Shown here piece by piece: positions 8,201 to 11,918 of a stretch of 11,918 bases of DNA. This DNA comes from Hyphomicrobiales bacterium. GTDB lineage: Bacteria; Pseudomonadota; Alphaproteobacteria; Rhizobiales; Beijerinckiaceae. Position 1 is the first letter of the stretch. Every line of letters begins with the position of its first letter. The DNA lies in the NCBI GenBank assembly GCA_015655535.1, contig JAATEW010000272.1:1-11918 (forward strand), in the 5' to 3' direction. The position numbers and the translations under genes are program-made. Under the pieces are notes generated by a model. It had not been told where the DNA came from and ran no database searches. It worked only from the letters and a program-made list of their open reading frames with translations.

Positions 8201-11200
8201 CGAAGGGTAATGGCGGGAGCCTCTCGCTGCTCACCTATTCCGGGGGATGGAAAGGTGCCTATACTATCCAAAATTTAGGAACGGCAACTTACAATGCAGC
8301 GCCTACTGTAGGGAACGAACCCAATGCGGCTACGGTCGTCATGGGAGGCACCATCTACGCTGACAGTTTCGACACCGGCGGCACATTCACTTTGCAGGCG
8401 CCGACAATCACGATTGACGGTGCGGCAACAAATGTCACATCCTATACATCCGGTGCGAATGCCGGTACCATCGTGCTGCCGACGTCGTTCTTCACCGATA
8501 ATGGTTTCTCCAATTATGTGCTGACCAGCACCTACGGCAGCACGACCGTCACTGCCGGAACTCATCTTCTGCTGCAGCAATCTAATTATCTGAGTGGCGT
8601 TGGCGGCGGTGGTACGGTACTCAGCAATCTCACAACCCTGGGCGCTGCGGGGGCAGGGAGTGTAATTCCGGCCAATGTTCTCGCGCTTGCCTTGCAACCG
8701 ACAGGCGCGACGGTTCAAGATTTTGCCCAAATCGGTCTCGCGCCTGATGGCTTGCGCAATCCTGTCAGCCTGACGCTCAACCAGATTGCTTACGGCTTTG
8801 ATCAGACCGGCTCAGCTACGACGGCGGGTGTCCTGATCGACGCGGGCGCAACGATCGTTGCCGAGGCAAATGCCTCGAAACAAGCTGCGATCAATCTGAC
8901 AGCTCAGGGCGGCCCAGTGACGGTGCTGGGCAGCATTATCGCGCCGGGCGGCAGCATTACCTTAACAAGTGCGCTGCCATCTGGCGCGGGGCTCACAGGA
9001 GTGACCGGCCCCACGGATGTCTGGGTCGGCGCCAATGCTGTGCTCGACGTCAGCGGAGTCTATGTTCCAAACCCGAGCATCGAAACTTATCGGACCGGCA
9101 GTGTGCTCGATGGAGGGACGATCACGCTCACTGGGCTGACCGTGGTTGCTCTGCCCGGCTCCGAATTCGAACTTGAGGGAATGAACGCTCGGATTCAAAT
9201 CCCGTCAGGCTCGGCAAATCTGAGCCAACGTTTCGTGACGCAAGACATCTGGAGCGATGGCGGCACGCTGGCCCTGAATAGCGGCAATGTTTACTTTGCT
9301 GGAAACGTTGCCGCGGGGGGTGGTGCGCCTTTGGCCAGCGGCGGAACGCTCGATGTCTCGGGAGGCTCGGTTATCGTCGTCGAACCGGCTGGTCTCATCG
9401 GATCTTTACTCTCCTCAACTTCCTATACCGTACCTACTGTAACGATCAATAACACCACTTATACTTATAACGCGACTTTCATCGGCACGGATACACTTAA
9501 CAATAGCGGTTTTGAATCGATCACCTTGAATGCGGGAACGAGCGTTTCCCCGGGTAGCGGCGTCATAGCCTTCAACGGCTCCGAGACTATCCATGTGCCG
9601 GGCTCGCTAATCCTGCAGGGCAATCTGATGCTCATGCAGGCGAGCACAGGCCTTTTGGCGCCGGATGTGACAAATTTTAATACCTATAACGCAACGAACA
9701 ATTCGACCGGCTATCAGGCGCCGACCTGCGCAAGCGCGGGATGCATCCCCACCATCGGCGGAGCGACTGTCAATCTCAGCGCCGGCTATTTTTGGCTGTC
9801 CAGCGGCGCGTTCATCGTGTCACCCAGTGCGGCTGACGGCACTCTGAATGTCAGCGCCCAATGGATCGATTTGGGTTCACCATCGACCGGAGCTAATGGT
9901 GCTTCGATGACGAGTCTCATCAACGTCAGCAACGCGATTTTCACCAGCGCCGATGCCATCCGCTTGATTGGGTATCCAACTTCAACGAACGCGACCAGCG
10001 CTTTTATGGGTGGACTCTACACTGCGGGCAATCTCACTTTGCAGGCGGCGGAAATCTATCCCACGAGCGGTACTTCTTTCATTCTCACGTCGACCGGAAC
10101 GGCAGCGGGCACGAATACGCTCACCATCAACCAGACGGGTGAGGCAAGCCAGCCGCTCAGCGCCGGTGGGACGCTGATCCTCGATGCAGTCAACATCAAC
10201 CAAAACGGCACCATTTGGGCACCCTTCGGTCAGGTTGTCGTCGGTCTGACACCAACGACCGTCGCCAGCCTGGAGTCGGCGAATTCGAGCCTCACCGGCC
10301 TGCTTGGGTCGTCAGTGGCGACGCAAAACGTCACGCTTGGCGCGGGGAGCCTCACCTCGGTCTCCGGCAATGGCTCGCTTGTGCCTTATGGCTTTACGCT
10401 GGATGGCCTGGCCTGGTATGTCGGCAATACACAAACTTTAGGCGCCAACCCCACCAGCGCTTCAGGGACGCCCATCACCGCCAGTTCCACGAAGACGATC
10501 ACGCTCTCCGGCGCCAATGTCACCACCGCTTCAGGCGCCGTGCTCGATCTTTCCGGCGGCGGTGACATTTACGCGACCGAATTCATCTCCGGCACTGGCG
10601 GCACGACGAATGTCTTGGCTGGTCCCAATGTCTATGCGTTGGTACCGACGTCATCCGGCAAGGTCGCGGCCTATGATCCGACCTTCGCCGCCGGCACCAA
10701 CACCGGCTCCGGTTACAACTCGAGCCTCCTCAATGCTACGGCCGGCTCGGCAATCTATATTGCTGGCGGCAATGGCATCCCAGCCGGCTATTACACATTA
10801 ATGCCTGGCATGTATGCGACCTTGCCTGGAGCTTATCGAGTCACCGTCGCCTCAAGTTCAGTGAAGACTGCTGCTACGCAAAGTTACACGGGCAATGACG
10901 GCTCCCTCTTTGTAACCGGCTCCTTCGCCAATACGATCACCGGCTCACGCTCGTCCCAGACGGTACTTTTCGAGCTGCAATCGGGTTCTGTCTGGACGAA
11001 ATATTCAGATATTACCATCACCTCGGGTACAAGCTTTTTCAGTAGCCTCGCAGCGACGGCGGGAACGCAGGTTCCCTCGCTGCCAATCGACGGCGGTATC
11101 CTGACCTTCGCCGCTTCCAGCACTCTATCAATCGAGGGCACGAATCGATTCGCGACCGGCATGAGTTCGCTTGCGCCGGGCATCGCTGGTCTTGGTGGCC

Positions 11201-11918
11201 AAGTTGACATCACGGCCAATAATATTCTCGTTCTTGCGGCTGATAAAATCGCGCCGGCGGCGGATGCGGGCTACCTCGTTTTGAATGCCGATCAGATCAG
11301 CAATCTTGGCGCAACAACTGTCGTGATCGGTGGTTTTAGCACTATCGATGGAGCGGGCAATTTGGCGCTCACCGCAGGGGCGGCAAACCTCGAGGTCGAG
11401 AGTGATGCCGCCCATCCCTTGTCTGCGCCACAACTCATTCTTGTGACCCAGGCAGGCGGCAGTGGAATAACGGTTGACGACGGCAGTGTCATCGGCGCCG
11501 TCGGGAACGTGGCGTCAAGCAATAACCGGAATATGACCATCGGCGGCGACGGCTCGCTGTTGCGCGTGTCGAATGGAACGATGGTTGGCCTCACACGCAG
11601 CGGGACTTTAGCGGGAACGGGCAATATCTCGATCGGCAATGACGTGACGATCAATGGCGGCGCCGCGCTTACGCTCGCATCGAGTGGTACCAATAAGCTC
11701 GGCTCTAATGTAATGTTGATAGCACAGGCCTATGATTTAGCCGCCTCGACGATCAATTTTGACGCGCCGGCGGGAGCGACAGGCCTGGGCCTGAACCTTT
11801 CTTCAAGCCTGATTGCCAGTTTTGCAGGGGCTACTTCGGTTCTGTTGCAAAGCGGCTCTGTCTTCAATTTTTACGACACGAATGGTCTCGTCATTGGCAA
11901 TACGAGCAATCCGATCGG
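5266..11918 (+). CDS. Giant filamentous-haemagglutinin-type exoprotein (TpsA-like adhesin), 3' end outside window
   Basis: This is the N-terminal 2217 codons of a secreted or surface beta-helix protein, probably an adhesin exported by two-partner secretion. The frame is open to the window edge. The signal peptide covers about residues 1-41 (basic RLYRNSRKTRFARLL, hydrophobic ASAFALILGAY, cleavage ANA41). An Ala/Gln-rich linker follows (about 46-110). The TPS secretion domain (about 130-300) has PSQILGHI, then LINPNGIIFG with NPNG at 220-223, then INVHSLIATSFD at 232, the hallmark of the haemagglutinin N-terminal family. The rest is Gly/Ser/Thr/Asn-rich with recurring D-[LIV]-S-G turns (Asp 547, 641, 958, 1261, 1363, 1761), as in a right-handed beta-helix. 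The block at about 553-745 (LVTFVVTANEVANDPLARS, then TVTGRRQR) recalls, from memory, long haemagglutinin-family proteins that end in DUF3739; that end is not visible. Start: ATG 5266 or ATG 5281 (TGGA 6 nt before it); an in-frame GTG at 5224 is less likely. The only cysteines found are C1488 and C1493. No transporter gene is in the window. Confidence 0.93.
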   Translation, partial: MLGIAMTLRLYRNSRKTRFARLLMSASAFALILGAYTQANAAPRGYISASTAAAAAQAAAATAASQQAATIATQSQATLTAATNSIRGLITAQQAARAAAAAAQNAATVANGLSTGGNGLLPGLVVDPRVTAPNDSTNLWINANLPTQTTSGGQTTVTIKQTAPQAVMTWLYYNIGQNTTIVYDQQGNASWVALNRIDATGVPSQILGHIKADGTVLLINPNGIIFGGASQINVHSLIATSFDIDGTTAASAFNGSTAYTTLSMNGITFEVPPEESSSNLYFATNGLFTLAAPGTSQPNYGNSVQFAMGNQSLSTAALSGIPGSGRGSIVVEQGASITTTVNSTGDGGYVALLGSSVTNNGGVVTQAGQIILAAGNAALLTDPSSTATGVNTAIGLNQTLTGVATFSSTAFQNSLPTLTLGAGDNTVTNNGLLISNDGAVTIGTYLANGAINQNGGIEATTSTQRIGSITLQTAGEAIFAPSSVMAILPDSDSGTVPASAATGLLPVITIEGDQGIDFQSGSLLRAPSAAVTLKGSNVVLESGATIDLSGLANVEVPVTNYLVTFVVTANEVANDPLARSLIGTTVTIDSRVGSPIVDDTGYANLIQESIGQVLTAGGSITVSGANGGAGSFIQKPGSLVDISGGYVTFTGGTINTTRLLGSDGRIYDIGTASTAISYVGIAGEFTVDHPHWGVTQTYTNPLLLGTYYDPIYIAGASAGSLSITGLPVLDGTILAETVTGRRQRANAIGGGTTPQASLEDLPAGASLTITSANNFNLETSVQAGSDPYGLTSYVFGTAWTAPSIVPLLTDKLSDAGFAAITVQGSSATGFPTVNMAAGSVLTVAPGGSVSLTGVQMIDGTINAPSGKITLSGYAYDPSLSSSNGILNLPPVTIGSDAVLNVAGLWVNDTRAIGDEVQGQAFINGGSVNISTTAAAFHQGSTNSDVTQSIILLAGSVIDLSSGGYIGTNGKLALGTDGLPKGNGGSLSLLTYSGGWKGAYTIQNLGTATYNAAPTVGNEPNAATVVMGGTIYADSFDTGGTFTLQAPTITIDGAATNVTSYTSGANAGTIVLPTSFFTDNGFSNYVLTSTYGSTTVTAGTHLLLQQSNYLSGVGGGGTVLSNLTTLGAAGAGSVIPANVLALALQPTGATVQDFAQIGLAPDGLRNPVSLTLNQIAYGFDQTGSATTAGVLIDAGATIVAEANASKQAAINLTAQGGPVTVLGSIIAPGGSITLTSALPSGAGLTGVTGPTDVWVGANAVLDVSGVYVPNPSIETYRTGSVLDGGTITLTGLTVVALPGSEFELEGMNARIQIPSGSANLSQRFVTQDIWSDGGTLALNSGNVYFAGNVAAGGGAPLASGGTLDVSGGSVIVVEPAGLIGSLLSSTSYTVPTVTINNTTYTYNATFIGTDTLNNSGFESITLNAGTSVSPGSGVIAFNGSETIHVPGSLILQGNLMLMQASTGLLAPDVTNFNTYNATNNSTGYQAPTCASAGCIPTIGGATVNLSAGYFWLSSGAFIVSPSAADGTLNVSAQWIDLGSPSTGANGASMTSLINVSNAIFTSADAIRLIGYPTSTNATSAFMGGLYTAGNLTLQAAEIYPTSGTSFILTSTGTAAGTNTLTINQTGEASQPLSAGGTLILDAVNINQNGTIWAPFGQVVVGLTPTTVASLESANSSLTGLLGSSVATQNVTLGAGSLTSVSGNGSLVPYGFTLDGLAWYVGNTQTLGANPTSASGTPITASSTKTITLSGANVTTASGAVLDLSGGGDIYATEFISGTGGTTNVLAGPNVYALVPTSSGKVAAYDPTFAAGTNTGSGYNSSLLNATAGSAIYIAGGNGIPAGYYTLMPGMYATLPGAYRVTVASSSVKTAATQSYTGNDGSLFVTGSFANTITGSRSSQTVLFELQSGSVWTKYSDITITSGTSFFSSLAATAGTQVPSLPIDGGILTFAASSTLSIEGTNRFATGMSSLAPGIAGLGGQVDITANNILVLAADKIAPAADAGYLVLNADQISNLGATTVVIGGFSTIDGAGNLALTAGAANLEVESDAAHPLSAPQLILVTQAGGSGITVDDGSVIGAVGNVASSNNRNMTIGGDGSLLRVSNGTMVGLTRSGTLAGTGNISIGNDVTINGGAALTLASSGTNKLGSNVMLIAQAYDLAASTINFDAPAGATGLGLNLSSSLIASFAGATSVLLQSGSVFNFYDTNGLVIGNTSNPI
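5417..5446. repeat. Perfect 11-bp GC-rich hairpin just after the signal-peptide codons
   Basis: CGGCTGCGGCC (5417-5427) pairs perfectly with GGCCGCAGCCG (5436-5446) around the 8-nt loop GCTGCGCA. It lies in codons 51-61 of the exoprotein gene, about 150 nt after the start. Runs of GCN Ala codons make such stems easier by chance, so a role in slowing ribosomes is only a possibility. Confidence 0.6.
5958..5975 (+). repeat. Partner copy of the 18-nt inverted repeat, in the TPS domain
   Basis: GATCAATGTCCATTCGCT encodes most of QINVHSL (residues 231-237) directly after the NPNGIIFG motif. Its inverted partner is at 4953-4970 upstream of the gene. Confidence 0.8.

Noticed and set aside
8275..8730. 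Minus-strand open frames across the exoprotein (8275-8730, 7192-7611, 11292-11693 and others)
   Set aside because: They are shadows of the long continuous + strand frame; Gly/Thr/Ser-rich coding sequence leaves antisense frames open.

Overview
The window looks like chromosome from an alphaproteobacterium, probably order Rhizobiales/Hyphomicrobiales. The evidence is the style of the proteins: a Porin_5-like porin with an Ala-rich N-terminal helical extension, small Cys-pair periplasmic proteins, and the codon use of a moderately GC-rich genome. A Beijerinckiaceae-type methylotroph or acidophile would fit, but that is a guess. Every supported gene is on the + strand. I see no tRNA, rRNA, CRISPR array, insertion sequence or recombinase gene.

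Region 1 (4-4733) is a tight gene train: outer-membrane porin (4-1827), secreted coiled-coil protein (1830-2429), parvulin-type peptidyl-prolyl isomerase (2426-3484), lytic transglycosylase (3481-4278) and a small periplasmic Cys-pair protein (4242-4733). Junctions are a 2-nt gap, two 4-nt ATGA overlaps and a 37-nt overlap, so one translationally coupled operon is likely. All five have apparent export signals, so the operon serves the cell envelope.

Region 2 (4734-5265) has no convincing intact gene. It holds two short inverted repeats and a minus-strand open stretch. That stretch carries an 18-nt exact inverted match, in the same codon phase, to the TPS-domain coding sequence of the next gene. 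It may be a decayed relic of a similar gene, an invertible-DNA site or an RNA pairing element.

Region 3 (about 5266 to the window end) is the first 2217 codons of a giant filamentous-haemagglutinin-type exoprotein, still open at the edge. It has a signal peptide, an unusual Ala/Gln-rich linker, a TPS secretion domain with the NPNG motif, and a very long Gly/Ser/Thr-rich, beta-helix-like body with repeated D-[LIV]-S-G motifs.

Working model (inference): the upstream operon supplies a porin, a periplasmic foldase and a cell-wall-cutting enzyme that may help assemble the giant surface protein. The expected two-partner transporter (TpsB/FhaC-type) is not in this window.
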